A stretch of DNA of 64,000 bases from Anaerosporomusa subterranea (GCF_001611555.1 NZ_LSGP01000001.1:310001-374000); one strand, 5' to 3'. Positions 8,354 to 17,976 are shown, counted from the first letter of the stretch. The notes: generated by a model from the letters alone, not told the origin. Made by a program: numbers and translations.

Positions 8354-9310
8354 ATGCGGCAAGTGCGGGGACGATTCGCTCCCAGTCCAAGCGGAGAGAT
8401 GCATCTAGGTAATGCCTGGACAGCGCTTCTCGCATGGCTGGCAGCTCGTCATTCTGGCGGCGAGATGATCCTGAGAATAGAAGACTTGGACCCAGACCGG
8501 TCACGGCCTGAGCATGCCAGCCAAATCATCACTGATTTACGCTGGCTGGGATTAGATTGGGATGAGGGGCCTGATATAGGTGGCCCCTATGGGCCATATA
8601 CTCAGGATGAGCGCCGCCATCTCTATGATAAGGCTATCCGAAAGTTAACTGAGCAAGGGCTAATCTATTCTTGCTTTTGCAGTCGGGCTCAACTACACTC
8701 GTCGCCTACGCTGGCGCCACATGCAGGTGAAACAGAGTGGCGTTATCCAGGAACCTGTCGCTTGCTCACCGAGCAGGAACGACAAGCCTGGCTGGAACAG
8801 GGACGGCGGCCGCTCCGACGGATTGTCGTCCCTAACAGAACCTTTTCTTTTGTAGACCATATCCAGGGCGCATATCAGCAAAATCTGCAAGCTGTTTCTG
8901 GTGATTTTGTCGTTCAGCGCTCTGACGGAGTACATGCCTATCAGCTAGCAGTAGTTGTAGACGATGCGCTGATGGGGGTTACGCAAGTAGTGCGTGGCGC
9001 GGACTTGCTTGGCTCGACGCCAAGACAATTGTTTCTTTATCAGGTTCTCGAACTGACGCCGCCCAGTTTTGCCCATGTCCCCCTGCTTTGCGGCCAGGAT
9101 GGACAACGCCTCTCCAAACGGCATCAGGCTCTTTCGCTAACAGCATTGCGCCAACAAGGCATCAGCCCTGAAACGATTGTTGGCTATCTCGCCTGGCGAG
9201 CCGGACTGATTAAACGCAATGAGGCAGTTGCCGCGAGGGATTTAATTGCAGGCTTCTCCTTAACTCTGCTAGGTAAAGATCCGATTGCTGTTGGAACCAA
9301 TGAACTGTGA
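8354..9310 (+). CDS. gluQ: Glutamyl-Q tRNA(Asp) synthetase
   Basis: Truncated GluRS paralogue that attaches glutamate to the queuosine base at position 34 of tRNA(Asp). Class-I features: GRFAPSPSGEMHLGNAW (HIGH-like) and LSKRHQALSL, where the usual KMSKS has the KRH form typical of GluQ. The zinc site CxC...YxxxC is seen as CFCSRAQL and YPGTC. The length of about 318 residues without an anticodon-binding domain separates it from GltX. GGAAGG sits 8 bases before the chosen ATG and only 2 bases from an ATG six bases upstream. The gene for the PHP protein follows closely, suggesting one transcript. Confidence 0.95.
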   Translation: MRQVRGRFAPSPSGEMHLGNAWTALLAWLAARHSGGEMILRIEDLDPDRSRPEHASQIITDLRWLGLDWDEGPDIGGPYGPYTQDERRHLYDKAIRKLTEQGLIYSCFCSRAQLHSSPTLAPHAGETEWRYPGTCRLLTEQERQAWLEQGRRPLRRIVVPNRTFSFVDHIQGAYQQNLQAVSGDFVVQRSDGVHAYQLAVVVDDALMGVTQVVRGADLLGSTPRQLFLYQVLELTPPSFAHVPLLCGQDGQRLSKRHQALSLTALRQQGISPETIVGYLAWRAGLIKRNEAVAARDLIAGFSLTLLGKDPIAVGTNEL

Positions 9311-9324
9311 ACAAGGAGGAACCC

Positions 9325-9951
9325 ATGCGAATAGATTGTCATACTCATCCGCTAGCGCATCGTTATTATTATGATAGTCAGCATCCGGATGTATTGACCC
9401 AGAAAGATAAAGAAGATATTATAGGCGTACTTAACATGGCTGTTGAACGCGGCCTCGACGCAGTCGCAGTGACTGACCATGACCTAGCGCTGTCCGGCCT
9501 TTGGGCTCAGGAGTACGCTAAACGAGAACTGCCGCTTTTGCGGGTAATTGCGGGCTGTGAATGTGAATTATACTTTCAGAATGAGTGGATTCATATTTTG
9601 GCACTGAATATTCATCGTCCTTTAGCCTATACCCCTTACACCAGCCCTAATGATCTAGCCGCGCAAGTGCGGATCCAAGGGGGCATTGCGGTACTGGCGC
9701 ATCCGATGTGTTATAGTGAAGCTATTTATTATAGCTTGAAAAATATTGTGGATGGCGTGGAATACCGCAATGGTGCTCAAGAATGTGCGGGTAGGGATTC
9801 TTATAAAGCCATATTAGACGAAGACAACTATCCTGGATTGCGGCTGTATAACAGCGATTACCACTATCCCAGTCAGCCCGCTAAATCACAGTGGAACGCT
9901 GCGACTGAATTATCTTGCGAGGATTTTATCCACTGGTTTGGGAAAATATAA
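9325..9951 (+). CDS. PHP-domain phosphoesterase
   Basis: About 208-residue protein of the polymerase-and-histidinol-phosphatase (PHP) family, which hydrolyses phosphoester bonds with two or three metals. Metal ligands are visible as DCHTH at the N terminus, TDHD, the Glu in CECEL, LAHP and the C-terminal SDYH. The ATG chosen lies 6 bases after AAGGAGG; a GTG upstream overlaps gluQ by four bases. Substrate unknown: related stand-alone PHP proteins act on nucleoside phosphates or oligonucleotides. It sits between gluQ and purL with short gaps. Confidence 0.85.
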   Translation: MRIDCHTHPLAHRYYYDSQHPDVLTQKDKEDIIGVLNMAVERGLDAVAVTDHDLALSGLWAQEYAKRELPLLRVIAGCECELYFQNEWIHILALNIHRPLAYTPYTSPNDLAAQVRIQGGIAVLAHPMCYSEAIYYSLKNIVDGVEYRNGAQECAGRDSYKAILDEDNYPGLRLYNSDYHYPSQPAKSQWNAATELSCEDFIHWFGKI

Positions 9952-9978
9952 GGTATTCACAGAGGAGGCAGACTACTA

Positions 9979-12900
9979 GTGAAACAACAAGTGAGACGTA
10001 TATATACCGAAAAAAGGCCGGGTTTTAATATTGAAGCGCAACATTTATTGGCGGATTTGCGCTCCCACCTCGGCTTGACAGGACTATCAGCTGTCAGAGT
10101 GGTCAATCGCTATGATGTGGCTGGTTTGGATGAGCAGTCATACCAATTAAGTCTGACTACCGTTTTTGCCGAGCCTTCTGTAGATGTGCTTTATCAGGAA
10201 GAACTGCCGTATAAAGCCAGTGATCGGGTTTTTGCCATGGAATACCTTCCTGGACAGTATGACCAGCGAGCAGACTCTGCCGCACAGTGTTTGCAGATAC
10301 TTACCCAACAGGAGCGGCCGATGCTGCTGTCAGCAAAAGTGGTCGTGTTGAGCGGAGTGATTGCAGACGCAGAATTGGCTACTGTTAAGGCGTATTGCAT
10401 CAATCCGGTTGAATCGCGTGAGGCGAGTATGGAAAAGCCAGAAACATTGGCAACAGAGGTTGCCGCTCCGCCGGATGTAGCTGTGTTGACCGGCTTTATC
10501 GCGCAGTCAGATGAGATGCTGCACGAAACCCACCAAGCGTTGGGGTTAGCGATGAGTGAGGACGATTTGCGCTTTTGTCAAGTCTACTTCCGTGAAACCG
10601 AAAAGCGAGATCCGACTATAACGGAAATACGTGTGATTGATACCTATTGGTCAGACCATTGCCGACATACTACTTTCTTCACTGAGATTAATGATGTTTC
10701 TCTGGATGAAGGCAAATACACTCAACCGGTCCAGGATGCATACCAAGAATACTTGGCGGCACGGGACTCTGTTTACGGGCAAACTAATCGCCCTGTCAGT
10801 TTGATGGATATTGCGGTCATCGCGATGAAAGAACTAAAAAGAGCTGGCAAGTTAGACGATTTGGATGAGTCTGACGAGATTAACGCTTGCAGCATTGTCA
10901 CTAGTGTGGAAGTTGACTATGGACAAGGACCTCAGACCGAGCCTTGGTTAGTCATGTTTAAGAATGAAACCCACAACCATCCTACAGAGATTGAACCATT
11001 TGGCGGCGCAGCCACCTGTTTAGGCGGTGCGATTCGCGATCCTCTATCCGGCAGGTCTTATGTGTATCAGGCGATGCGGGTAAGTGGCAGCGGTGACCCG
11101 AGAACACCAATGGATCAAACTCTGCCTGGCAAGCTGCCGCAACGCAAAATTACCCTCGGTGCATGGGCGGGCTATAGCTCTTACGGCAACCAGATCGGAT
11201 TGGCGACCGGACAAGTCGCTGAGATCTATGACGAAGGGTTTGTTGCCAAACGCATGGAGGTGGGTGCTGTCATTGGAGCGGCTCCACAAGCTCATGTCCG
11301 CCGGGACAAGCCAGAGGCAGGTGACGCCGTCCTGCTTATCGGCGGCCGCACTGGCCGGGATGGCTGTGGCGGGGCAACCGGCTCATCAAAAGAGCATACA
11401 GAAGAATCCCTGGAAACCTGTGGTGCTGAGGTTCAAAAAGGTAATCCTGTGACTGAACGCAAGATTCAGCGATTGTTTCGCAATCCGGCAGTTAGCACTA
11501 TGATCAAGAAATCTAACGATTTCGGGGCAGGTGGTGTATCTGTTGCCATTGGCGAGTTGGCTGATGGCCTCGAGATTCAGCTTGACGAAATTCCGAAAAA
11601 ATATAAAGGCTTGGATGGAACTGAGCTGGCGATTTCTGAGTCGCAAGAACGGATGGCGGTAGTGGTAGCCGCCTCAGATGTAGCAGGCTTTGTGGAGTAT
11701 GCCAAACAGGAAAATCTGGAAGCAACTCAGGTTGCCAGCGTTACCGGCAGCCGCCGACTGATTATGCGATGGCGCGGCCAGGCGATTGTCGACATTAGTA
11801 GAGATTTTCTCGATACCAGCGGTGTGCAACAATCAGCCCAGGTAACAGTGGCGCAACCCAACCCGGCGGCGAGCTACTTTACTGCTTCCGTTGAGAGTGC
11901 TGCCGAAAAAAGCTGGCAGGATACTTGGCTTGAGACCCTATCTGATTTAAATGTCTGCAGCCAGCGCGGCATGACCGAACGCTTTGACAGCACGATTGGC
12001 TCAGGTACGGTTCTTCTGCCCTTAAGCGGGCGCTGCCAGGATACTCCTGCTGAAGGGATGGCGGCGAAGATTCCCGTTCTAGGCGGAGAAACGACAACCG
12101 CAACGTTGATGTCTTACGGATACAATCCTCGCATTGCCAAGTGGAGTCCGTTTCATGGAGCACTGTTCGCGGTTGTTGAGGCAGTGGCAAAGATCGCTGC
12201 CATGGGTGGAGATTATCGGCGAATTCGAATGTCACTACAAGAGTACTTTGAAAAACTAGGAACAAACCGAGTTAGTTGGGGAAAACCATTCAGCGCCTTG
12301 CTTGGCGCCTATTATGCGCAAAAGCGTCTAGAAATTCCGGCTATTGGCGGCAAAGACAGTATGTCGGGATCGTTTCAGGATATCAATGTGCCGCCAACCT
12401 TAATCGCCTTTGCTGTTACTGTGGCCGATGCATCACGTTTGATTTCACCTGATTTTAAAGTAGCAGGCAGTCAAGTTGTCCTGTTATCAGTACCGAGAAA
12501 TGAAGATGAGATTCCTGACTTCCAGATTCTGATTCGCAATTTGGCGATGACACATGAACTCATCGGACGCGGTTTGGTTCGAGCGGCTCAGACTATCCGA
12601 ATTGGTGGCATTGCCGCAGCGGTGAGCAAAATGTGCTTTGGTAACCGTATCGGGCTTGCGTTTACGCAGCAGATGGATAATGCCTCGCTCTTCGCGCCGG
12701 ATTATGGTTCCATTCTGCTGGAATTACCGGAGACTGCCGATTTGCCAGGCCTGTTTGGTGATGTGGAGTATTCTGTTATCGGTAGGACGACTGCTCTGCC
12801 TGCAATTAGTATCCACAGTGAAGCCCTTCCCCTGGAAGTTGCTTTTGCCAGTTGGTCAAAACCACTTGCAGACGTTTTCCCGATTCAGACCGAGCCAACG

Positions 12901-13764
12901 CCGGGGCAAGCCAAGCTGGCAAAACCGGTATCGTCTTCTGGCGTTAGACCAATGCTGAAAGTTGCCAAGCCACGCATCCTGATACCCGTTTTTCCGGGAA
13001 CTAATTGTGAGGACGATTCAGCGCAGGCATTTACGAAAGCGGGTGGCTTGGTTGAAACGCTGATCATTCGCAACCTGACTCCTCAGGACGTAGAACAGTC
13101 AGTCACTCGTATGGTGGAAGCAATTGAACGGTCACAGATCATCATGCTGCCGGGCGGCTTCAGCGCTGGCGACGAACCAGAGGGTTCAGGCAAATTCATC
13201 GCTGTTATGTTCCGTAATCCTCGTATAACTGAAGCTGTTCGTGCTTTGCTACAGCAGCGTGATGGTCTGATGCTGGGCATCTGCAATGGTTTCCAGGCGC
13301 TGATTAAGCTGGGGCTTGTCCCTTATGGCGATATTGTCGATCCCCGTCCGGATATGCCGACTTTGACGTATAACACGATTGGTCGACATGTTTCCCGCGT
13401 AGTCAGCACACGGGTGGTGTCAACACTCTCTCCTTGGCTGTCAAATACCAATCTTGGCGACATTCACTCTATTGCTGTATCGCATGGCGAAGGCCGATTT
13501 GTCGCTACAGAGGCTGAGCTGGATTCGTTGATGATTTCTGGGCAGGTTGCGACACAATATGTTGACTTTGACGGCAATCCGTCCCACGATAGCCTGTTTA
13601 ATCCTAATGGCTCGCTTTGGGCAGTTGAAGCAATAACCAGCCCTGATGGCCGTGTCTTGGGTAAAATGGGTCACTCAGAGCGGGTTGGTCGATTTATTGG
13701 TGCAAACGTGCCAGGAGAAAAAGATCAGAAACTTTTTGCAGCAGGTGTAAAATACTATAGCTAA
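9979..13764 (+). CDS. purL: Phosphoribosylformylglycinamidine synthase, single-chain (clade II)
   Basis: Converts FGAR, glutamine and ATP to FGAM in the fourth step of purine synthesis. A 1261-residue fusion: N-terminal PurS-like region, two AIRS-type synthase halves (landmarks TYWSDHCRHTTF, FKNETHNHPTEIEPFGGAATC and GGKDSMSGSF), and a C-terminal class-I glutaminase from about residue 1000 with the nucleophile in MLGICNGFQAL. This single-chain version of the clostridial type differs from the PurS/Q/L trio of Bacillus. Start is GTG, 10 bases after AGAGGAGG. No other pur gene is nearby, so it is a detached purine gene. Confidence 0.96.
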   Translation: MKQQVRRIYTEKRPGFNIEAQHLLADLRSHLGLTGLSAVRVVNRYDVAGLDEQSYQLSLTTVFAEPSVDVLYQEELPYKASDRVFAMEYLPGQYDQRADSAAQCLQILTQQERPMLLSAKVVVLSGVIADAELATVKAYCINPVESREASMEKPETLATEVAAPPDVAVLTGFIAQSDEMLHETHQALGLAMSEDDLRFCQVYFRETEKRDPTITEIRVIDTYWSDHCRHTTFFTEINDVSLDEGKYTQPVQDAYQEYLAARDSVYGQTNRPVSLMDIAVIAMKELKRAGKLDDLDESDEINACSIVTSVEVDYGQGPQTEPWLVMFKNETHNHPTEIEPFGGAATCLGGAIRDPLSGRSYVYQAMRVSGSGDPRTPMDQTLPGKLPQRKITLGAWAGYSSYGNQIGLATGQVAEIYDEGFVAKRMEVGAVIGAAPQAHVRRDKPEAGDAVLLIGGRTGRDGCGGATGSSKEHTEESLETCGAEVQKGNPVTERKIQRLFRNPAVSTMIKKSNDFGAGGVSVAIGELADGLEIQLDEIPKKYKGLDGTELAISESQERMAVVVAASDVAGFVEYAKQENLEATQVASVTGSRRLIMRWRGQAIVDISRDFLDTSGVQQSAQVTVAQPNPAASYFTASVESAAEKSWQDTWLETLSDLNVCSQRGMTERFDSTIGSGTVLLPLSGRCQDTPAEGMAAKIPVLGGETTTATLMSYGYNPRIAKWSPFHGALFAVVEAVAKIAAMGGDYRRIRMSLQEYFEKLGTNRVSWGKPFSALLGAYYAQKRLEIPAIGGKDSMSGSFQDINVPPTLIAFAVTVADASRLISPDFKVAGSQVVLLSVPRNEDEIPDFQILIRNLAMTHELIGRGLVRAAQTIRIGGIAAAVSKMCFGNRIGLAFTQQMDNASLFAPDYGSILLELPETADLPGLFGDVEYSVIGRTTALPAISIHSEALPLEVAFASWSKPLADVFPIQTEPTPGQAKLAKPVSSSGVRPMLKVAKPRILIPVFPGTNCEDDSAQAFTKAGGLVETLIIRNLTPQDVEQSVTRMVEAIERSQIIMLPGGFSAGDEPEGSGKFIAVMFRNPRITEAVRALLQQRDGLMLGICNGFQALIKLGLVPYGDIVDPRPDMPTLTYNTIGRHVSRVVSTRVVSTLSPWLSNTNLGDIHSIAVSHGEGRFVATEAELDSLMISGQVATQYVDFDGNPSHDSLFNPNGSLWAVEAITSPDGRVLGKMGHSERVGRFIGANVPGEKDQKLFAAGVKYYS

Positions 13765-13845
13765 AAAGGAATTGTTAACTTGCTGCAGAATAATGTATAC
13801 AATAATCATTAATGTAATAATTGTAGAATGGTAGGAGGGTTTTGT

Positions 13846-14892
13846 ATGAAAAAGTGGGTTTGTTTATTAATCGGAATTTTGCTAGTATCGTTGCTTGCTT
13901 CTGGCTGCGGCAAACAGGTGCCGCCAGCGGCTCCCAAATCGCCGGAAGCGAAGAAGCTCAGTTTAGCCATGTTGAAACTGACCAGTTCCGCGCCACTGTT
14001 TATCGGTATCGAAAAAGGTTTCTTTAAAGAACAAGGGATCGATCTTGATGTGCAATGGTTTGAGGCAGCGCATCCGATTGCAGTTGCGACAGCATCGAAC
14101 AAGGTTGACATCGGGGCTACCGGCATTACCGCCAGTTTGTTTAATATGGTGTCAGGTGGTCAGAAACTTTCAATTGTTGCTGATAAAGGCCGTGAGCAGA
14201 AGGGCTATTCTTCCTCTGCGGTCTTGGTGACCACAGATTTGTATCAAAGCGGAGTTAGAAGTATTGAGCAATTGAAAGGTAAGCGTGTCGGCATCACGCA
14301 AACCGGCTCAACCTTTCATTATATGATTGGCCGTCTCTTGGAGGCCAAAGGCTTATCACTAAAAGACATCGAACTGGTTCCACTCGGCAAACTCAGCTCG
14401 TTGATGGCTAGTTTGGAAAGCAAACAAGTCGATGCAGTTATCCTCAATGAACCGAACATTACGAAAGTGGAAAAAGCCGGTTATGGCAAAGTGCTTGTTC
14501 AAGTTGGTGATGTGATCGATTATCAGACGTCAGGGCTATTTTTCTCCCCTAACTTGACGCAAGATAAAGACGCTGCTGTTCGCTTCTTAAAAGGCTATAT
14601 CAAATCCAGCCGCTACTACTATGATGCTGCGTTAGTCAAGGAGAATGGTAAACTTGTCCCTGGCAAGAACTTTGACGAAGTGGTTCAAATCATTGCCAAG
14701 TACACTGGTGCACCGGTAGAGGATATCAAAATCGGATTGCCATACATGGATCGGGATGGCAAACTTCTTTCACAGGATATTGCGGTTCAGATTGACTGGT
14801 ATTTAAAGAACAAGATGATTGAGAAAGCTGTCGATGCGAAGCAAGTCGCAGATACCGCTCTGTTTGAGGAAGCGTTGCGGCAGGTGAAATAG
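13846..14892 (+). CDS. ABC transporter substrate-binding lipoprotein (SsuA/TauA/NrtA type)
   Basis: Periplasmic binding lipoprotein that delivers ligand to the importer encoded by the next two genes. Signal peptide with the lipobox LASGC. The mature part starts LSLAMLKLTSSAPLFIGIEKGFFKEQGIDLDVQWF, a typical NMT1/SsuA-type fold. The GTAGGAGGG site supports the ATG at 13846 rather than an upstream in-frame ATG. Family ligands include sulfonates, taurine, nitrate and thiamine precursors; the sequence does not decide. The AT-rich 80 bases upstream probably hold the promoter, but no clear box pair is seen. Confidence 0.92.
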   Translation: MKKWVCLLIGILLVSLLASGCGKQVPPAAPKSPEAKKLSLAMLKLTSSAPLFIGIEKGFFKEQGIDLDVQWFEAAHPIAVATASNKVDIGATGITASLFNMVSGGQKLSIVADKGREQKGYSSSAVLVTTDLYQSGVRSIEQLKGKRVGITQTGSTFHYMIGRLLEAKGLSLKDIELVPLGKLSSLMASLESKQVDAVILNEPNITKVEKAGYGKVLVQVGDVIDYQTSGLFFSPNLTQDKDAAVRFLKGYIKSSRYYYDAALVKENGKLVPGKNFDEVVQIIAKYTGAPVEDIKIGLPYMDRDGKLLSQDIAVQIDWYLKNKMIEKAVDAKQVADTALFEEALRQVK

Positions 14893-14897
14893 ACAGA

Positions 14898-15680
14898 ATG
14901 AGAATTGTAATTGAAGATGTTACAAAAACTTATCCAGGTACTAACGGCGAGTCGTTAACAGCGCTTGATCAGATCAATCTGACAATCAATCCTGAGGAAT
15001 TTGTTGTCTTGGTTGGCCCTTCCGGTTGTGGTAAATCCACCCTGCTTAATATGGTAGGCGGATTGCTCAGCCCTAGTTCAGGAAGCATCTATGTCGAAGG
15101 TTTGACTGAAGACCGGGATCCTGCAATTGGTGTCGTCTTTCAGGAAATTGGTCTGTTCCCCTGGCGTACCGTTTCACAAAACATTGCATTTGGCTTGGAA
15201 GAACTAGGGCTATCAGCTGAAGAACAGGCTAAGCGTCTTTCCCGGTATATGACACTAGTTGGGCTTAACGGTTTCGAACAGAGCTATCCTCACCAGTTAT
15301 CCGGCGGTATGCGCCAACGGGTAGGTATTGCCCGGGCACTGGCGATAGAACCGGATGTATTGCTGATGGATGAGCCGTTTTCGGCGCTTGATGCCCAGAC
15401 GCGAACACTGATGCAAGAGGAATTGCTTGATATTTGGCATAAGACCCGGTTGAGCACTCTCTATGTTACACACAATATTCAAGAAGCGGTTTATCTAGCT
15501 GACAGGGTAGTCGTGCTATCGCGCCGACCTGGCCGGATCATCCGCATCATCTCGATTGAAATGCCAAAACGGGAACGGGGATCAGCGGCGTACAGCGCCC
15601 AGTTTGCTGAATATGCTGATAAAATATGGGGCTTGATCCGCAAAGATGCAGAGGATGCCTTGCGGGAGGGGATTAGCTGA
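14898..15680 (+). CDS. ABC transporter ATP-binding protein (SsuB/TauB type)
   Basis: ATPase subunit of the importer. Walker [11 protein letters not shown]-loop VFQEIGLFPWRTV, signature LSGGMRQR, Walker B VLLMDEPFSALD and the switch segment YVTHNIQEA are all intact in 260 residues. The pattern LFPWRTV after the Q-loop is typical of the nitrate/sulfonate/taurine group. It starts five bases after the binding protein stop and overlaps the permease start by one base (TGATG), so the three subunits are translationally coupled. Confidence 0.94.
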   Translation: MRIVIEDVTKTYPGTNGESLTALDQINLTINPEEFVVLVGPSGCGKSTLLNMVGGLLSPSSGSIYVEGLTEDRDPAIGVVFQEIGLFPWRTVSQNIAFGLEELGLSAEEQAKRLSRYMTLVGLNGFEQSYPHQLSGGMRQRVGIARALAIEPDVLLMDEPFSALDAQTRTLMQEELLDIWHKTRLSTLYVTHNIQEAVYLADRVVVLSRRPGRIIRIISIEMPKRERGSAAYSAQFAEYADKIWGLIRKDAEDALREGIS

Positions 15681-16486
15681 TGCAGTCAACAACCTATCGG
15701 AGAACAGTAATTGACCGTCTAGCTTTTCTTGCCTCACCACAGCCACTGTGGGTCACTCCTGTCTCAATACTATTGATTCTGGGGATTTGGGAACTGCTTT
15801 GCCGCAGTGGCTTGGTGTCGGCGCTATATCTGCCATCTCCGTCGGCGATTGTAGTTACAGGCTTTGAGATGACTGTCAGTGGCGAGATTCTGGTGAATGC
15901 TAAGGCGAGCCTGGTCCGAATTGCAGCCGGATTTATCCTTGGCAGCGCTGCCGGTATCCTCATTGGCCTGGCAACAGGCTTTTCCCGGCTGGCTGAGGCG
16001 GTGGGCAATCCCATCATTCATGCTCTCTACCCGGTGCCAAAAATTGCGCTGCTTCCGTTAATTATCCTTTGGTTGGGCATCGGCGAACTATCCAAGATCA
16101 CGATTATCAGCTTAGGCGTTTTCTTCCCAGTTGTCATCAATACCTACTCAGGAGTAAAAAATGTTGATCCGCTACTGGTAAAGGTGGCGGTCAGCTTCCG
16201 GACAGGACGTGTCAATTTAATCCGCAAAGTGATATTGCCGGCAGCATTGCCGGTGATTTTCGCAGGGCTGAAGCTCGCAGCCGGGACATCGTTGCTGCTT
16301 TTGGTCGCTGCAGAGATGATTGCTGCCAAAGAAGGCTTAGGGGCTATGATTTTGCATTATGGTGATTTAATGCTTACAACTAAATTAATGGTCGGTGTTT
16401 TGACGTTGTCTTTTTTAGGCGTACTTTTTAACCATGGATTGAATTGGATCGAGAAGAAACTGATTCCCTGGCGACAAGGCGTATGA
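15680..16486 (+). CDS. ABC transporter permease (SsuC/TauC type)
   Basis: 268-residue inner-membrane subunit with about six transmembrane helices. The EAA-loop region is VAVSFRTGRVNLIRKVILPAALPVIFAGLK, the contact with the ATPase. It is the last gene of the binding protein-ATPase-permease unit and is followed by a strong terminator. Confidence 0.94.
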   Translation: MQSTTYRRTVIDRLAFLASPQPLWVTPVSILLILGIWELLCRSGLVSALYLPSPSAIVVTGFEMTVSGEILVNAKASLVRIAAGFILGSAAGILIGLATGFSRLAEAVGNPIIHALYPVPKIALLPLIILWLGIGELSKITIISLGVFFPVVINTYSGVKNVDPLLVKVAVSFRTGRVNLIRKVILPAALPVIFAGLKLAAGTSLLLLVAAEMIAAKEGLGAMILHYGDLMLTTKLMVGVLTLSFLGVLFNHGLNWIEKKLIPWRQGV

Positions 16487-16529
16487 TAATGGACATCAAT
16501 TAGAAAGACAAATAGATTAAGTAATATCG

Positions 16530-16567
16530 AGTTCTGTCGACCAAAAAGTCGGCAGAACTATTTTTTT
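16530..16567 (+). terminator. Terminator of the SsuABC-type operon
   Basis: 12-bp stem (AGTTCTGTCGAC / GTCGGCAGAACT, one G-T wobble) with a 6-base loop, then ATTTTTTT. Confidence 0.93.
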
Positions 16568-16624
16568 GCCATTTTTACGACAATATTCAACAAATTGATG
16601 GAATCTTAAGAATTGATTAGTATA

Positions 16625-16652
16625 TTGACTACAATTAAGAAACGTTTATAAT
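16625..16652 (+). promoter_or_regulatory. Strong SigA promoter of the DUF3798 transporter operon
   Basis: TTGACT (16625-16630), 16-base spacer, TATAAT (16647-16652). The start of transcription should fall near 16659, leaving a leader of about 115 bases before the first gene. Confidence 0.8.
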
Positions 16653-16705
16653 TAAGAAGGGAGTTAATAATCTTCGCTCATGTATTTGTGTGGTGAACAA
16701 GTTGG

Positions 16706-16750
16706 ATTCTTTCTGTGTTTAGAAAGAAAGAATGTATTCTTTCTTCTAAA
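16706..16750 (+). promoter_or_regulatory. Leader RNA element with two competing hairpins
   Basis: ATTCTTTCT occurs at 16706-16714 and again at 16736-16744, and its exact complement AGAAAGAAT lies between them (16725-16733). The middle strand can therefore pair with either side. The downstream pairing extends from TTTAGAA (16718) to TTCTAAA (16750) with a 2-base nominal loop and one bulge. No T-run follows, and the Shine-Dalgarno G-run is only 13 bases further on. Confidence 0.55.
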
Positions 16751-16775
16751 TAATAATTTCGTGGGGGGATTTGTG

Positions 16776-17927
16776 TTGAAAAAATGGGTAGCCCTGTTAG
16801 TGGCCGCGATCTTAATGCTGGGCCTTGTTGGCTGCGGAAAATCGTCAACTCCTACTGAAGCACCGAAGAAAAAAGCGAAGATTGGCATCATTACCGGTAC
16901 TGTTGCACAAAATGAGGAAGAAATCCGTGCCGCAGAAAAAATGGTTCAAAAGTATGGCAAAGATGTCATTCTCATGAAAACCTATCCTGACAACTTTATG
17001 AAAGAGCAAGAAACTACAATTTCCAACCTGCTGGCGTTCGCAGCCGACCCTGATGTAAAAGCAATTGTTATGGTTCAAGCCGTCCCAGGTGCTGCAGCCG
17101 GCTTTGAAAAAGTCAGAGAGAAACGGCCTGACATTCTGCTGATTGGTGGCGTACCTGCCGAAGATCCTGACATGATTGGCAGAAAGGCTGACATTGTTCT
17201 CCAAGCTGATGAGCTAGCCATGGGTCGCACCATTCCAGCCCAAGCCAAGAAAATGGGCGCAGATACTATCGTTCACTACTCTTTCCCGCGCCATATGTCC
17301 TATCCGATGCTGGCAGCAAGACGGGACATCATGAAACAGGAAAGTGAAAAGCTTGGTCTGAAATTCATTGACGCTACTGCTCCCGATCCCCTTGGCGACG
17401 CAGGCGTTCCCGGCGCACAACAGTTTATTCTTGAAGACGTTCCCCGCAAAGTAAAAGAATTTGGCAAGAAAGTCAACTTCTTCAGCACTAACTGTGCAAT
17501 GCAAGAACCGCTCATTAAGGCGACTCTCGAAACTGGCGCAATCTATGCTCAACAGTGCTGCCCCAGCCCGTTCCATGGCTATCCGGGCGCTCTAGGCATT
17601 AAGATTCCGAAGGAAAAAGCTGGCGACATGGCCTATATCAACGATCAAATTAAAGCTGCAATCAAAGAAAAAGGCGGCAGCGGAAAATTTGCGACTTGGC
17701 CTGTTAAGATTAACATGCTGTTCGTTGAAGCTGGCGCTGAATATGCTAAAGACTGGATCGACGGCAAAATTAAAACAAAAAATGATAAAGACGCCCTCGT
17801 GAAGAAACTGAACGATATCGCTGGCACCCCGATTACTGCTACTACATACTCTGGCAAAGATAAAGCCGGTAAAGACGTCAAGTTTGACAACTTCTACATG
17901 GTGCTATCTGAATACATCATTTACTAA
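16776..17927 (+). CDS. DUF3798 putative solute-binding lipoprotein
   Basis: About 384-residue lipoprotein: hydrophobic signal with the lipobox LVGCG, then a mature domain beginning AKIGIITGTVAQNEEE. This resembles DUF3798, a family remotely related to BMP/sugar periplasmic binding proteins. It is probably the ligand receptor for the ATPase and two permeases behind it. Candidate starts are GTG at 16773 and TTG at 16776. The TTG is preferred for its 7-base spacing from the G-run at 16762-16768 and because it gives MKKW, the same N terminus as the binding protein at 13846. The mature part contains an unusual CC pair (YAQQCCPSPFHGYPG). Ligand unknown. Confidence 0.85.
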   Translation: MKKWVALLVAAILMLGLVGCGKSSTPTEAPKKKAKIGIITGTVAQNEEEIRAAEKMVQKYGKDVILMKTYPDNFMKEQETTISNLLAFAADPDVKAIVMVQAVPGAAAGFEKVREKRPDILLIGGVPAEDPDMIGRKADIVLQADELAMGRTIPAQAKKMGADTIVHYSFPRHMSYPMLAARRDIMKQESEKLGLKFIDATAPDPLGDAGVPGAQQFILEDVPRKVKEFGKKVNFFSTNCAMQEPLIKATLETGAIYAQQCCPSPFHGYPGALGIKIPKEKAGDMAYINDQIKAAIKEKGGSGKFATWPVKINMLFVEAGAEYAKDWIDGKIKTKNDKDALVKKLNDIAGTPITATTYSGKDKAGKDVKFDNFYMVLSEYIIY

Positions 17928-17947
17928 TCGGCAGTAGGACAGAATTA

Positions 17948-17976
17948 GTAAGGTTGCTTCTTGCAAGCAACCTTAC
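17948..17976 (+). other. Intercistronic hairpin without T-tract
   Basis: Perfect 12-bp stem GTAAGGTTGCTT / AAGCAACCTTAC with a 5-base loop, placed in the 83-base gap between the binding lipoprotein and the ATPase. Such hairpins commonly protect the 3' end of an abundant binding-protein mRNA or cause partial termination. Confidence 0.75.

Noticed and set aside
16653-16775. Purine riboswitch ahead of the DUF3798 operon
   Set aside because: The conserved core and loop bases of the purine aptamer are not present; only the short alternate hairpins are seen.
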